Positions 11,813 through 24,515 of a DNA stretch of 64,000 nt are shown here, in pieces. Under the pieces are notes generated by a model that had not been told where the DNA came from, did not search any database, and was given only the letters and a program-made list of their open reading frames with translations. A program made the translations under genes and the position numbers. The number at the start of each line of letters is the position of its first letter. The stretch's first letter is position 1. This stretch comes from Syngnathus acus (lineage: Eukaryota > Chordata > Actinopteri > Syngnathiformes > Syngnathidae): contig NC_051103.1 of assembly GCF_901709675.1 (NCBI RefSeq), positions 5,379,501-5,443,500 of the forward strand, given 5' to 3'.

Positions 11813-14016
11813 CTTAACAAAGAAAGACAGAGAGAAAAATGTTAATAAGTCAACTCAATAAACATCACATGATATTTATTTCACAGATCAGGCACGTAAT
11901 ATAATAATATAAATACGAGGTGCGTCTTACCTTATCAATCAGGCCTTAAAAGTCACGAGGGTTAAAATATACTGCATATAAATATTCTCGTTAACACTAA
12001 AACGCCAAGCCAAATCCTAATGGAAAAAGTGTCGCAATCCAGTTTGTAATATAGAGCAGGAGGGATTTTGAAGGGAGGGGTCACTGTGTACAATGACAAC
12101 ATTTAATTTGGATAGGGGAGACAGGAAACATGACCAAGCTTTTTTTTTTTCATTGCGTTCTTGTCGTCAGATCTTTGCTTGCATAATAAATTACAACTTT
12201 TTTTTATTTGCAGCGCATCAACAGATTCCAATTACAACTCACTTTGGTGATCCGCAAAATGACAACAAAACTTTTTTTTAAAGGACAATAAAAGGATTTG
12301 ATAGCCTCCGCTTCCTTTGAGGTAAGCACGTGTAAACAAGCGTGAAATCCCGCTAAATCCAAGTATTATCGTCCATCGGACCATATACAAACAACTCTTA
12401 AGGTTCTTTTGTAAACTGACATTAGAGAATCAAAATAATACTCTCGGGATTATCCGCAGGCCCAACAACATCATTTCAGAAAAGGGCATCTGATTATTAC
12501 AAAAGGCTGAAAAAGTGCTGAGTGGGTGTTTTTTTATTTTTTAAGAATTCAAATGTATTGATATATTTCATCAATTAAATCTCCATTCTTGGGTTACATA
12601 AAGCAACATTGTCCAAATGTAGTCCTCGTCGGTATGTTCCCAAAAGACAAAGATTCATTTCGAGCGGAGTAATTTGTTGCCGCCCGTTCATACTCGAGGA
12701 CAAGTGAGGTCAAAGGACCGACTCAACAGGTTCGGACGGCCTGTGTGGCATGTGAACTTGGAGACAAAGACAAAACAAACAAAGATTTATCGTCAGACAA
12801 AAAAAACAGTCAATTTATAAACTGCCAAATTTTGCATAATTATGAATTTGCATCATTTAATCACTAAAACTTCATTTTCTAACTGCTAATAATAATTTGT
12901 ACTTTCCGTGCCATTCATCCATCAAGTAAGGTAGACGCGGTTGACTGAAACTCAAACAAATCGCAAACAAACTAATTAAGACGTCACATTTCCTGGCTCA
13001 TTAAAATTTTCTCAATGTTTCATATGCATGGTTTTCATACAACAGGTCCATCTGGATTGTTTGCGTAATCCTGAAAACTTGATACCAATGAGACATGATT
13101 TGTGTAAAATTCAACACCAGCTCTTGCGGATTATTTCAATTTTTTAAGTCCACAATTAGTCAAAAATGTTTGTGGGAGAATTGTGCCTTGAGATTTTTTA
13201 TTTTTTTTTGCCTAGGATCTGCGAAAATGTGATCAGATGTACAGAAATAGGGCGTTGTGCACCAACATTCTAATGACTCATCGTTAATGGTGAAGATTTA
13301 CTTAATGGTGAGGATTAACATCCAACTCTGTGCCAGTTTTTTTTATGTGGCAGCAAGCTGGATAGGACAAACCGGTTGGGGGAAGAAAAAAAAAAATGTG
13401 CTTGTTGGAAACTTTTATTGCCTGGGAAAAAACGAAATCAACGAAGCAAATTCTGCTGGTTCATTGTTCTCGTCTCCGCAATATTTTGGTTTAACTATTT
13501 TTATTATGACATTTTTATTATTTCCCGGCTTTTGTTTATACAAGCACCAAAACTTGTTTCATTCACCAACATTAGATTCTCACGCAGAGAAACCTTGGTT
13601 CTAAATTGACCATTATTGTTTGCTAACACTCGCTAGATCAATCATGTCGCTCCATGTGTATACAAAGACACTTTGTAAATGACATTTTATTGTAAAACAT
13701 TAAAACAGTGAAAGTAAAAAAAAATCCTTTCCTCAAATAGCGTGACTCTTATCGACAACATAAAGTGACAACAAATAGTACAAAGTCAGCATCAAATGTG
13801 AATTAGCCTCCACCCGTGTTAAATATGTACATTTTCCAGTTGTAAACTATAAATATAGTTTGGCATTTGAAAATAAAAACATTGCACTTAAAAAAAAAAA
13901 CAGTACTGTATTCGATAATGTAACAATATTGATAGCTTCTAGTGAGTAACAAAAAAATGTTGGCAGGCAGTTGGCATGGCAACCGTTAAAGTATTTTTGG
14001 GACACGCCCCCCCTCC
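11813..14016. other. Spacer between carbonic anhydrase copy C and the TRPM4 3' end
   Basis: AT-rich DNA with short uninformative ORFs (for example 13257-13604) and no splice-linked coding segments. The stretch 13686-14016 is the probable TRPM4 3' UTR. The left end must contain the promoter of copy C, but no clear TATA box was found. Confidence 0.5.
13686..13691 (-). promoter_or_regulatory. Candidate poly(A) signal (AATAAA) of the TRPM4-like gene
   Basis: The + strand TTTATT here reads AATAAA on the - strand, about 325 bases beyond the predicted TRPM4 stop codon. It is the first canonical hexamer after that stop with reasonable spacing. Confidence 0.45.
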
Positions 14017-17000
14017 TCAAGAAGATGGTGTGAATGAATCTGTGTAAAAAAAAAATAATAATTATAAAAAAAAGTGTGATAAGTAGTAGCGTGAATAATA
14101 TCGGAACGTACCTCTCAGGTTTGGGGGGGGCCGAGGGGGTTTGAATGTGCCGCCTTGCGCCAAAGTATCCACAATCCAGCTTAGTGCGCTGGAGCAATAC
14201 TCCATCTGTGGGAGAAAAATATTCGTAAACACGACTGATCAATAATTTTCGAATTGCATTTTTTTGTACCTCAGTCTCTAAAGTCCTGAGTCTGTGGTCA
14301 AAGTCTCTGCCCTCAGTCAGATATTTCATCACACCGTCCACCCTGCAAAAAAACGACATTTTATTCCCAACGTAAATTCTACTCGGACTGAAATGGCTCA
14401 CTTGGTCGCCATGCGCTTGAGTCTCTCCGAGTCGCTGCTCTTTTGGATTTTGCTCTGAGTGCTTAAGAATTCTTCCTTTTGGATGGTTTCCCACGTCATG
14501 ATTCGGTTTGCCGTCTTGCCTTTGAGTTGCAACACTGCCGAGACGCAAACAAGTTCAGCCCTTGTGCCGACATTGATGGACGGGAAAAAAAAACAAAATA
14601 AAAAACACAGACCGAAGTGGTGGATCTTGACAGACGAGACCTTGCGGATATTCCTTTTGATGAAGAGGTTGATGTGAGAGAGGAAGATGAAGGGCGGGGC
14701 CAGCGAGGGGCGCGCGTGGTACTGGACGATGAGGTTGTAGCGTTGGAACTTCCAGTAGATGTCGCTGTTGGCTTGCACCTCATTGAAAGTGTAACTGCAA
14801 AAACAAAACATAGGAGTGATGAGAAAAAAAAAAAATGGAGGAGGGGTGCTGAGACGTCTACCTGAACATGGCAATGAGAAGATTGATAAGCAGGATGTTG
14901 GTGACCAGCAGGTAAACAACCAGCAGGATTACCACCAGCCAGTTACTGTTCGTAATCCGACACGGTTCTGCACCGGCGTCAATCAGCGTCACGTTTCTGG
15001 TGCACGCCATGTCCCAATCCTTCCCCACTGGGAAGATTAAAAGCGGTCAGAGAGAATTGCAAAAAAAAAAAATGGTCGCCATCGTGCATCGCTACCATCC
15101 ATTTCCTCCACGGGGATCTGTCCAAATATGTGCAAGTACGGCCTGTAGAAAACCCGGCGGAAAATACGATCGGGTCGGGGGTCGTAGGAGTACAGCAAAG
15201 CCTGATTGGCGACGCCGTAAGCCATCTGCCACACCCCCAGGAAGAAGAGGAAGAAGAAGACATCCTTCATCTAAAATACAAAAAAAAAAAAAATCTCCTT
15301 TGGTACCTTCTTGAGGTGTTTCGTCAATTTTTATTCTTACCATCTTTCCCACTATGATGATTTTGGGTCCTAGCTGCTTGTGAATGGCAAAGATGTGAAT
15401 GAGGCGGAGTGTGAACACCATGTAATCCACACACAGAACATCTCTGCCGAATTCGTAAGACCAGTTGAACATCCTACAAGACAAATATTTTTTTTAAAGT
15501 CAGCCATTGTTTGCTCAGACTGTCATGTTAGCGTGTCACGAATGTGATTTTAACAATCACGGGTACAAATTGTACTGAACTAATGACCTGGAGTTGGCTT
15601 GTCTTTATCCTTAATTAAAAATCACACCCATTCGAAAGATGTCAAGCCTAGCAACGTCAAGGCCGCCAAAAACTGGTGCGGCGGGAAAACTAGCAAAAGT
15701 GACGTTAGCGCATTAGTGGAGAGGATCTCTATGGTGACTACTTAAAACCATAATAGGTGACACTCCGTGAAATATTCCAAGAATGTCAATCGTGCGCCTC
15801 GGTAAGGTTGAACATTGAATTTGCAACGTGTGGATGATCCACTAACCTGCAAATTAAGCCGATGATGAACAGTACAATGGCGGTGAGGTCACATTTGTTC
15901 CAAACATCCTGAATGTACACTCGGAGTCTCTGGCGCAAAGTCTTCGTCCCTAAAAAGAAGGTCTTGGCAAAGAAAGACATTCGTTAAAGTCATTGCAAAA
16001 CTTGGTGGTGATGGGGGGGGGGGGTAAAATTACCTCTCGTATCTCCTCACACACCATGGTGAAGACCCAGAAATAAAGCACCAGCTCAGTTATGGCGGGA
16101 CCCGTGGGGGGCGGCGGTTTGAAATCCACCAGCAGCACGTAGGCGAAAAGCAGCAGAAAGAGGAAGTACATGAGGACGTTGCCCAAAAAGGAGGTGACTG
16201 GCGCGAACCAGAACTGACGCCATCTGGACACGACGAACGGCCGTTCGGGAGGTTTCGGGGCGAGAGGTCGGCCTGAACGAAAATTCCAATGAGGATTTTC
16301 GACATTTTTTTACGAAACGGGGGTGACTCACCTCTGATGGTGGCAGTTCTGGGAGTGTAGATTCCTTGGGAGTCTGCTTCACTTGAGGTGGAAGCAAAAT
16401 ATGATTTCAGTTTTGTGGACGCCATTAAAGATGAAATGGAAATTTGCTCCGAGTTGATTACATGTGCTTAATGTCAGAGAAGGAGAAGACGGTGGTGCCG
16501 TAGAGGCTGTTGTCTCGGCCCACGGCGTCCTCGCTGGGATTGACATTTTTCTCCTGCGGGTTCTCCTCCTGTGACCTGCAAGGTGGAAAGAACACCCCGA
16601 TATATATATCACAAGTCACGGAGATTGTTCACGAGAATGCCAAGTTACCTGAAGGAGATCAAGTTGGTGTAGCAAAGGACGGGGCAGAAGAAGGTGAGCA
16701 AGAGTTTCCACACTTCTGTGTTCCTCTTCATGTCACCCCACCAAATTTGGGACAACAGAGACTGTGGAAAGAGGAAAAAGAATCCGTTCGTTAAGTGCTA
16801 AGAGATCTGCCCGTGCGCTGGTGGAAACAAAGCGAGTCACCTGGACTCCATCGTGGCTGAAGAAAAGACGCGCGTCCGCACTCATGCCCATTTGGAGGCA
16901 AGTGGTCCCGCACCACACGGGCGATTTGCGAATCAGTAAAGTGAAGGAACGACTTTCGTTGCTACGGTAACAAGAACTGAAGACATCTGAAATTCCGGAA

Positions 17001-20000
17001 ATAAATAATAAAATATGAAATAACCACACAAAGTGACGCTATTCGGCTTGAGCTCGATATTGCTAAATGTTATGATGTTTCGGCTTTTACCATGTGCAAG
17101 ATTCTCAAATTTCTGGGCCATCTCTTTCATCGACAGTTTGGTTTCCGTCTCAGTTTCCAGTTTGGAAAGTTCTCTTAGAATCTTGCAGCCGCTCAATGCA
17201 CTCAGTACGGACTCTCCTGTCTGGAAAGAAGAAATAGAAAATGTTTTGTTCATTAAACGAGTCCATCTTCTATCTGGAAAGCTACCATCTCCCAGAAGAA
17301 AGTGGCCATCTCGCTGCGGTTCTGGAGGACGGCCCAGATGAAGAGCGAAGCCCAGGGGAAGAGGCAACGCTTCTCCCGATACAAACAGTCGCCACGCAGG
17401 AGCTTACTGGCGCGCTGGAAAGACAACAAACCGGTTGGATATGTTCAATAAAGAGAGATCATATAAAAAAATGTTGATAATCTCAACCCTCTCCCACATT
17501 GAAATTAATAGAAACACATACATGCAAAGGTTTTTAGATTTGTAGGTGTTTTATATTTATATTATTTATAGTTATAGTAGACATACTATATCTACTATAA
17601 CGATAAATAATAATAATATAAAATTACCTATATCTGCCATAGGTCATGCAAATATTAAAATAATATAATATAGTACATATAGCCATGCTGCAGGGCAAAA
17701 ATACACGTACACGTACGGCACTGGACTGAAACCATGTAAATTGATGGTGGAATGATTCTTTGAATTGCTCGATCGCCATCTCGTGGTTAAAGATCTGAAC
17801 GACATGCTGAAACCGCTATAATACAATACGATGTATTAAATGTTTATATTATTTATAGTTGTAGTAGATGTAGTTAATGTAAATCATAAAACGAATCATA
17901 AAATATACAATAATAAAATGAATAATAATCATGATCACTGTCATTATTCTTCTTATTATAATTGTGGTTATTATTTTTATTGTTAATTTCATTCATTATT
18001 AATTTTATGATTTATAATAACTACATCTACTACAACTAATATAAACATTTCATATATTGTATTGTATTCTATTATAGCGGTTTAAGCATGTCATTCAGAC
18101 TTTAACCACAAGACGGCGATAGAGCAATGCAAAACATCATTCCACCATCAATTTACATGGTTTCAGTCCAGTACAGTACGTGAATTTTTGCCCCGCAGCA
18201 ATGCTATATTATATTATATTATAGTTTTAAATTTATATTCATCAATATATTTTTATTTATTGTTATATTTATAATAGTTTAAGCAATTTAAAACATCCGC
18301 CCACCATCAATTCACATGATGCAGTGTCTCACGTGTATGTGTATATTTGCCTCGCAACGTGGCTCTTGAGAAAGTGACTGCTATTTTACTCACAAATTGA
18401 CTTAGACCGCAGCGGGTTTTCAATCATGCAAACTGATCGTCTTACTGTAAAACCCCAATAAATAAATGAATGAATAAATAAATAATTACCCTCATCGCTC
18501 TCCTCTTGGATGTGATTTGGTCCAAATCCAATGGAGCATAATAAAATGGCTGGCAGACGTCACCCATTAACAATTCTAGCACTCTTGACACCTATGGAGA
18601 AAAGGAAACATAACAAAATAAATAATAAAGATTGGCACACATTTCAAATGTTCCAGAATGGTTACAAAAAAAAAAAAAATTCACCTCAAAAAGACTGAGC
18701 TCAGACACTGGTCCACTGTGAATATTCTTAGCTGCACTTTTGCCGGGAGTCTCCTGCAGGGGCGACGGCGTACCAAGTCTTTCCAGCAAGCGGCGCTGGA
18801 GAAGCTGGTAGAGAAGTGTCCCGTCAGCCACTGATCTGTAGAGGCTCTCCAACCGGCCGTAGGTCAGGTAGTCCAGGATGTTGAGGCCATTCTCGGTGAA
18901 GAGGCGCACAAACTGAGGCTTGTCGTTGACCAGGGCGTCTGTCATGGAGTCTTCCAGGTCTTCGTACTGGTTGAGGTCATTTTACAATTTGGGATGTGAC
19001 ATTTCTGACTCTGTGTCGTTTCTACTCACCCTCCACTGGATGTCTCCATTGAAGAGTTCACTTTTCGCAATGTCGACCCTGTTCCACGTGACGGCCAGTT
19101 TCAGCTCTTCATTGTACGGGCTGTGGTCGACCGACACCCGCTGTTTAGACGCTGGGAAGTGGTACGGTGTTTAAAATTAGGCTGCCACCTGAAACGTGTC
19201 TTTAATGTGGATTGGATATTTGGACTCTACCTCCCACCAGAGCTTTGAGCAACACTGTGTCAAAGTCGTTGGGGCCCTCCTGCTCTCCGTGGTAGATGGT
19301 GATCAGGTCTTTGTTTTGGTAGATGCTCAGAGCCTGGAGAAGTCCACAAAGAAGTGTTGAACAAAGTGTTTGTTGTTTCAAGAGCAGCAGTGTCTAGTGG
19401 ATGGTGTCGCACATGAGGAAAAAAATTGAAGGGGCTATTGTAGCAAGGGATATCTTGTGAGCGTTTATGCCCTCTGCAAATTACTTGGCAACGTTCCATG
19501 TCTGTTATGAAATATCCTGTCTGTGCTGCGATGGAATTTTGAGCCCAGCGGCATTAAAAGAAAGGTCAACCCAAACTCAGAGGTTCATCTATTGTAGGGT
19601 ACAACTGGGGGTGGAAAAACGTTGGCGCTCATGGAACGAATTTTGAAAGCAGACACAGGTAAAATCATTCATTTGAATCATACCATAATAATTAATTAAT
19701 TCAAATAAATTGATTTTTGAAATAAAATCATAATACCAATTATTTAATCAAATATTTGCCCACTTACTGCTGGGCCTTCCTGCTTGCTGCTTATAAAAAA
19801 AAAAAAATCATTTTGAAAGCAGACACAGGTCAAATGAATTTGAATCATACCATAATAATTAATTAATTCAAATAAATTGATTTTTAAAATAAAATCATAA
19901 TACTAATTATTTAATAGAATAATAATATTTGCCCACTTACTGCTGGGCCTTCCTGCTTGCTGCTTATAAAAAAAAAAAAGAAAAAGAAAAAAGAAAAACA

Positions 20001-23000
20001 ATAACAACACAGGTGTGAATAGAGGTGTTGCACTTACACGCTCAACAAGTTTGTCCGTCTCCACTTCGGAGGGAAAATATTTGCGAACCCGTTCTGCCAC
20101 TCTGTCTTTCAGATCCACACTGGGCCCGGCCTCACTGTCACCCTCGCCGGAAGACGGGACGACCGGCGCTAACGATAAATTCTTCACGATGTCACTCAGG
20201 AAGTCGGCCGTGCCTCCTGAGCCCGCTAGCACCAACCAGGGCATGGAGCTCTTCAGAGAGAGATCAATTCTCTGGTAACAAAGGAAATAGGGACATGTTT
20301 CTTCAGGGCGTGTTGTTTTTTTTGTAGCCTTCACAAAAAAAAAAAAAAAACCAGAATGACCCAATACGGTTTTACCTCGAGTAGAGTTGCATCTCCTGAG
20401 ACCAGCATGCAAAGAACTGGGATGTCGATACTGCCGCTGCCTAAAATAAATAAATAAAACGGGACAGAAGGAATATTCTTATTATCATTATAAGTCTATG
20501 TGTAAGAATATTAGTGCTGAGGATTTAAAAAAAAAAGTCTACACACCCCTGTTCAAATGTTTTTGTGTTGTAATGAGAAAAAAAGTATTTCAAAACTTTT
20601 CCCCCCAAAAAATGACTGTCTTTGCAAAAGTGTGCACACCCTCTTATTACTGTGGATGTGTTCTTCAAAAAAAACCATTCAAAATTGTCCAAAATGCTAT
20701 GATTTATGATCAATGCAGACATTTCTTTTTGTCAGGCAAGAGTTAAAGCAGTTTAGGCATTTGGTTCATTTCTGTTGTTGCACTGCTCTTGACTTGACGT
20801 GTCAAAAGCATGCTCGGGCATGCAAAGGCTGCCAGGATCATCACATACCTTCAGTTCAGGAGTCAACACAATAAATTCAGCATAACACATTACGGGGTAG
20901 TAAAGCGTGATTCATTAGGGAGTAAGATCCGTGCTTTCTTTGAATTCCGGTTGGATACTTGTAAAAGTACTTGCAAGAATAACAACAAAGGGGGGGACGG
21001 ACAATGGAGGCAGCTGACCTTCGCATTGAATGTATAAAAAATAATAATAATAATTCAGCCACACAATGGGCTCTATTGAAAACAAAAGCAGTTACCCCAA
21101 ATGCCCGTGCGCTGGTGGGAGATGTAGTCCTCCAGTTTGGCCCTGAATCCCGTCTCGCCACCTCTACGTCCCACGCTGCCGTCATCCACCAGCAGGAAAG
21201 CCTGATAATTGTTATCCAGGCAGCACGAGTCCCGGGTTATGTTGTGGACATAATACTTGGCAGGAAAACTGCCCTGCAAGAAGAAGAATCAAGGGAAAGG
21301 TTCGTGGCAGGTGTTCTTTCAGTAAAGGTCAAGAAACTCTGTTTTGGAGATTCCGAGATAGATGGACAGAAGTATTGGGACATCTGCAGAACTAAACTTG
21401 GCTTCTAAATCCAATTGGGTGAGAGCGGGTGGACAACCTGTTCATTGACCAGCTGCTGGCGGTTGTGGACGAGGCCCCAGGGAGCGACGCCCAGAGCCAC
21501 CACCTTATTGAGGGAGAGCGACGACGCTGCGGTGGCGTGATCCCTCACCGCCTCGCCGACGCACCTGCCGACACCTTCGCGCAGGCCCGCCGTAAAGATC
21601 CAAGCTCCTGAAAAGCCGCAAGAAATGTTGATTGGTCACTAGGAAGAAAAGCAGCAATCAAAAGAAACCGCGTTATTATTTTCGCTTTGATCCGAGGTCT
21701 TCCGAGAGGAAAGCTGGTAGAAATGACCTCAGATGGCGGGAGAACAGCGTGTGCCACCTGCATTTGGCAAACTAGTCAGGAAGAAAAGCCCATTGTCGTT
21801 CCAAATTTAACTTCACACCCTCAAGGAGGCCCTGGCTTTATTGGCATGGGCTTTTTTGTTTCCAAGTGCATAAACACTTTTCACATGCTCTTGGGAAAGG
21901 TCAGAGCGATGAGTCATCGATGTGATTGTTGTGGCCCGTCGTTTGATGTTTTTACCTGTGCTTTGGGAGGCTTTAACCAGACCCTGCCTGAGGACCTCCC
22001 GGACCCACGTCTTCACCTTCGTCCTGCCTTCGCCACCCACGACGGACACCACCAAGTTCGGAGCGGGCAGACCCCAGTGGGCGGTCATCAGGGTGTAGAC
22101 CATAGACGGCGGTGTGTCCCACGACAAGCGCAAAAACTAGTACCCGTACAAATAAAATAATTCATGTTAAGTGCCGCGGAGTAATAGGATCGGTCAGAAC
22201 CAAAGAAAAACACCCACGTAGCTGTGCCGCTTGCTGGCGCCTGCAAACTGTAACTCTCCGAAGGCATCCGTTGGGTATTCGGAGGAATGCTGGGCGCTGT
22301 CCCAGTGATTGACAATGGCCGTGCTGAAAAAGTCGCCGAGAGCCACGGAGGCATGTGTATCTCTTGTCCCCCCGCACTGGCACAAGCCGCCATTACTAAG
22401 AGAAATGGAGGAATTCAAGTCAATACAAGAGCATGAGACATCAATATATGAATGTCATAGTACCTGAAAGAATCTTCCACAAAGGTGGTGCAAATTCTTT
22501 TCTTGAAGATTTTGGGGATCCAGCTCTGGAAAATAGATTCAAGGTCACTTCAAATTAAATTCTGAGCTTGATGGAGATGGAAAATCTAATCATGGCACGT
22601 TGTTAGTTCATAAAAAATAGCTGCTGTTACACTAGTGAGGCATGCAGGATTTAAACACTCGACTGTGACTTATGACAAGGTGCTGCAGTTTGCCCCAGTG
22701 TGTGTATGTGAAGAGAGTGTGAAGACTTGAGATGGGTGAATGTTAAAAGGATTATAAATTGCAAAATACACTTATTTTTTTGCTCCAGTCACAAATAGAA
22801 TATAAATATGTCAACATAAGTGGCTATTTCTACACAGGCTGTAATGTATAAAACTGTACATTTACATTCATACTGTTTATATTTATACTAAAACTATACT
22901 TATAAAGTGAGGTATGTTGCTATTACCGTAGTAGAAGAGACAAATAATAGATTGATTTTACATAATGCATAACTTACAAGTACATAATTTATCTATTATT

Positions 23001-23691
23001 CAAATAAAAAATTACTTTTTTTGCTCAAGGAAAAAGTATTTAATAATTGTGCGAAGAAGGCTGCGTTTCATTTTTTGTTTCAGAAAGTACGACCACGTGA
23101 TACCAAAACACGACAGCTGAGCAAATAGAAATGGGACGCGGCCATTGTGATAACTCATTCCGGTACTGTACTGTTCTTTGATGTTCGAGAAACACGGCGG
23201 AAAGTTTTTCGCCGAGTTTAACGTGTCGTCCATTCAAAACTGGACTTTGTCTCATGTTTTGCTTCTTAAAAAGAAACCCCCAGACAGCGTTGAAAGCAGG
23301 TGACAGGTTAAAGTGACAACACAACACTATTGTTTCGTGTAAATTCCGATAGCCGCTATTGTTAAGCTAGCTTTTGACACTATCGGATGCTAACTTCACC
23401 CGCGTTACGCGATAAACGCAAAATTGTCATTTGGAAGAGTCTTGGCCAAACGCCAACGTCTTCCAGAAATATTTATCAAATTCCCTCGCGTTTGATAAGG
23501 AAGACGCAAACGTGCAATGCTTGAATGGGCGCTAACACGGACGCGCACGACGCGTCATTGTGACTCATTCAATATCTGTAAACTTTCACAACTGCTAGTT
23601 CCTCCAAAACTTTTTTTTCCGCCCTCACCTGGTCCTTTTCAGATTTGTTGTTTTTGTCTCCGCCGTCTGCGACGTCTCCAGTGTCTCTCAT
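14017..23691 (-). CDS. trpm4: TRPM4-type Ca2+-activated monovalent cation channel
   Basis: About 28 exons on the - strand give roughly 1,250 codons (human TRPM4 has 1,214). Exon 1 is 23629-23691 ([16 protein letters not shown]). The TRPM homology region begins at 22464-22525 with [20 protein letters not shown], then LCQCGGTRD and [15 protein letters not shown]. The ankyrin-like and helical parts span exons 21956-22136 to 16649-16761. Transmembrane helices are encoded by 16034-16272 ([18 protein letters not shown]), 15847-15962 ([19 protein letters not shown]), 15341-15473, 15096-15270 (pore, [10 protein letters not shown]) and 14862-15027 ([16 protein letters not shown]). The TRP helix is [15 protein letters not shown] in 14613-14794. 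The C-terminus has [12 protein letters not shown] and SDSERLKR, the latter TRPM4-like, and ends DSFTPSS at 14017. TRPM5 is the alternative; SDSERLKR and the 19q13-like neighbours favour TRPM4. Expected to depolarise the plasma membrane when cytosolic Ca2+ rises. Confidence 0.93.
17657..18221. repeat. Large foldback (inverted-repeat) element in a TRPM4 intron
   Basis: The left arm (about 17657-17890) and the right arm (about 18003-18221) are imperfect reverse complements. For example, GGTGGAATGATTCTTTGAAT near 17740 corresponds inverted to the AACATCATTCCACC region near 18130, and CATGTAAATTGATGG corresponds to CCATCAATTTACATG. The arms are about 220 bp with a ~110-bp AT-rich loop. A third, decayed fragment (CCACCATCAATTCACATGAT) is near 18301. 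It lies in the intron between exons 17286-17414 and 18490-18591. No ORF is present, so it looks like a foldback MITE. Confidence 0.75.
19640..19979. repeat. Direct tandem duplication of a ~170-bp intronic segment
   Basis: Two near-identical copies start with ATTTTGAAAGCAGACACAGG at 19640 and 19810. Each ends with GGGCCTTCCTGCTTGCTGCT followed by a poly(A) run. The duplication is in the TRPM4 intron between exons 19231-19334 and 20038-20271. High identity suggests a recent event. Confidence 0.85.
20531..20558. repeat. Terminal motif of a dispersed MITE family (copy 1)
   Basis: AAGTCTACACACCCCTGTTC followed by AAATGT matches, in inverse, the motif at 51152-51179, 34842-34868 and 52902-52935. 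Located in a TRPM4 intron. It may be one end of a longer element; the other end was not delimited. Confidence 0.55.
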
Positions 23692-24094
23692 GCTTTCTTT
23701 TTTTCCCCTCTGATTCAGAGGAAGATGTCAGGAAAAAACATGAACTGTGGATTTTTTTTAACCATAATTGACTGACTATTTCCCCTTCCGATTTGATCAC
23801 AGTTTCTCAGTCCGTGCAGACGAAGCAAGGAAGGTGCAGAGCAAGAAAAGCGCCCAGGTAAGGGTGTGGTTGGAGGAGGCAAATACTGTCTGAACCTCCC
23901 ACAACCACACAAATGTCACACTTGATTCTTGGGGAGCTCAATTTATTCGAGAGCACTTCTAATATGTCTGCTGTATGCACACTTGCTCCATTTTTGCTCC
24001 TCTTATTTATTATTTATTCATCACTCTTATTTATTCATTGTTTGTGCCTTCTTGTTTTTATTTTTTGTGTTCTTTACTTGTATGTATATTGTGT

Positions 24095-24200
24095 ACTATG
24101 GCTTGTCACCGTGGGATAGTGGGAACGTAATTTTGATCTCTTTGTGTGTCTCGGCATGTGAGGAAATTGACAATAAAGCAGACTTTGACTTTTTGACTTT
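24095..24200 (+). mobile_element. 3' end of a non-LTR retroposon (copy 1)
   Basis: The segment ends with TTGACAATAAAGCAGACTTT followed by short GACTTT repeats. A second copy of the same end is at 52806-52865 (TTGACAATAAAGCTGACTTT plus GACTTT repeats). A shared 3' tail with short tandem repeats is typical of SINE/LINE-type retroposons. No ORF remains. Confidence 0.55.
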
Positions 24201-24515
24201 GGATCAACATTGCTTCCAATACATGCTGTCCAATTTTTAAACATGAAGACTCTTGCACAGGACTAAAAATATCACACTTGAGCCTGGATTACATTCATGT
24301 GGGAAGGGAAAAGCGCAGCCACACAAGCTGTCATGTTTTGCCATGGTTTTAATCGGAACATAAATATATTACTGTAAATACAATTAAATAGATTTCTTTG
24401 AAAGCATTATTAAATATATACTTGCAGATAATATACATCCATAACAAGTACCAGTCAGTCAGAATGTTTTGAACATTATAGAGGAGTTTGGTACGTCGTC
24501 CCGCCAACGTTCATT

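Noticed and set aside
13847-14548. A 233-codon - strand ORF over the TRPM4 3' end with a hydrophobic C-terminal stretch
   Set aside because: Only its first part shares a frame with TRPM4. After exon 14270-14342 the correct phase reads [18 protein letters not shown], which matches TRPM4, and ends DSFTPSS at 14017. The hydrophobic tail is intron and 3' UTR in a different frame.
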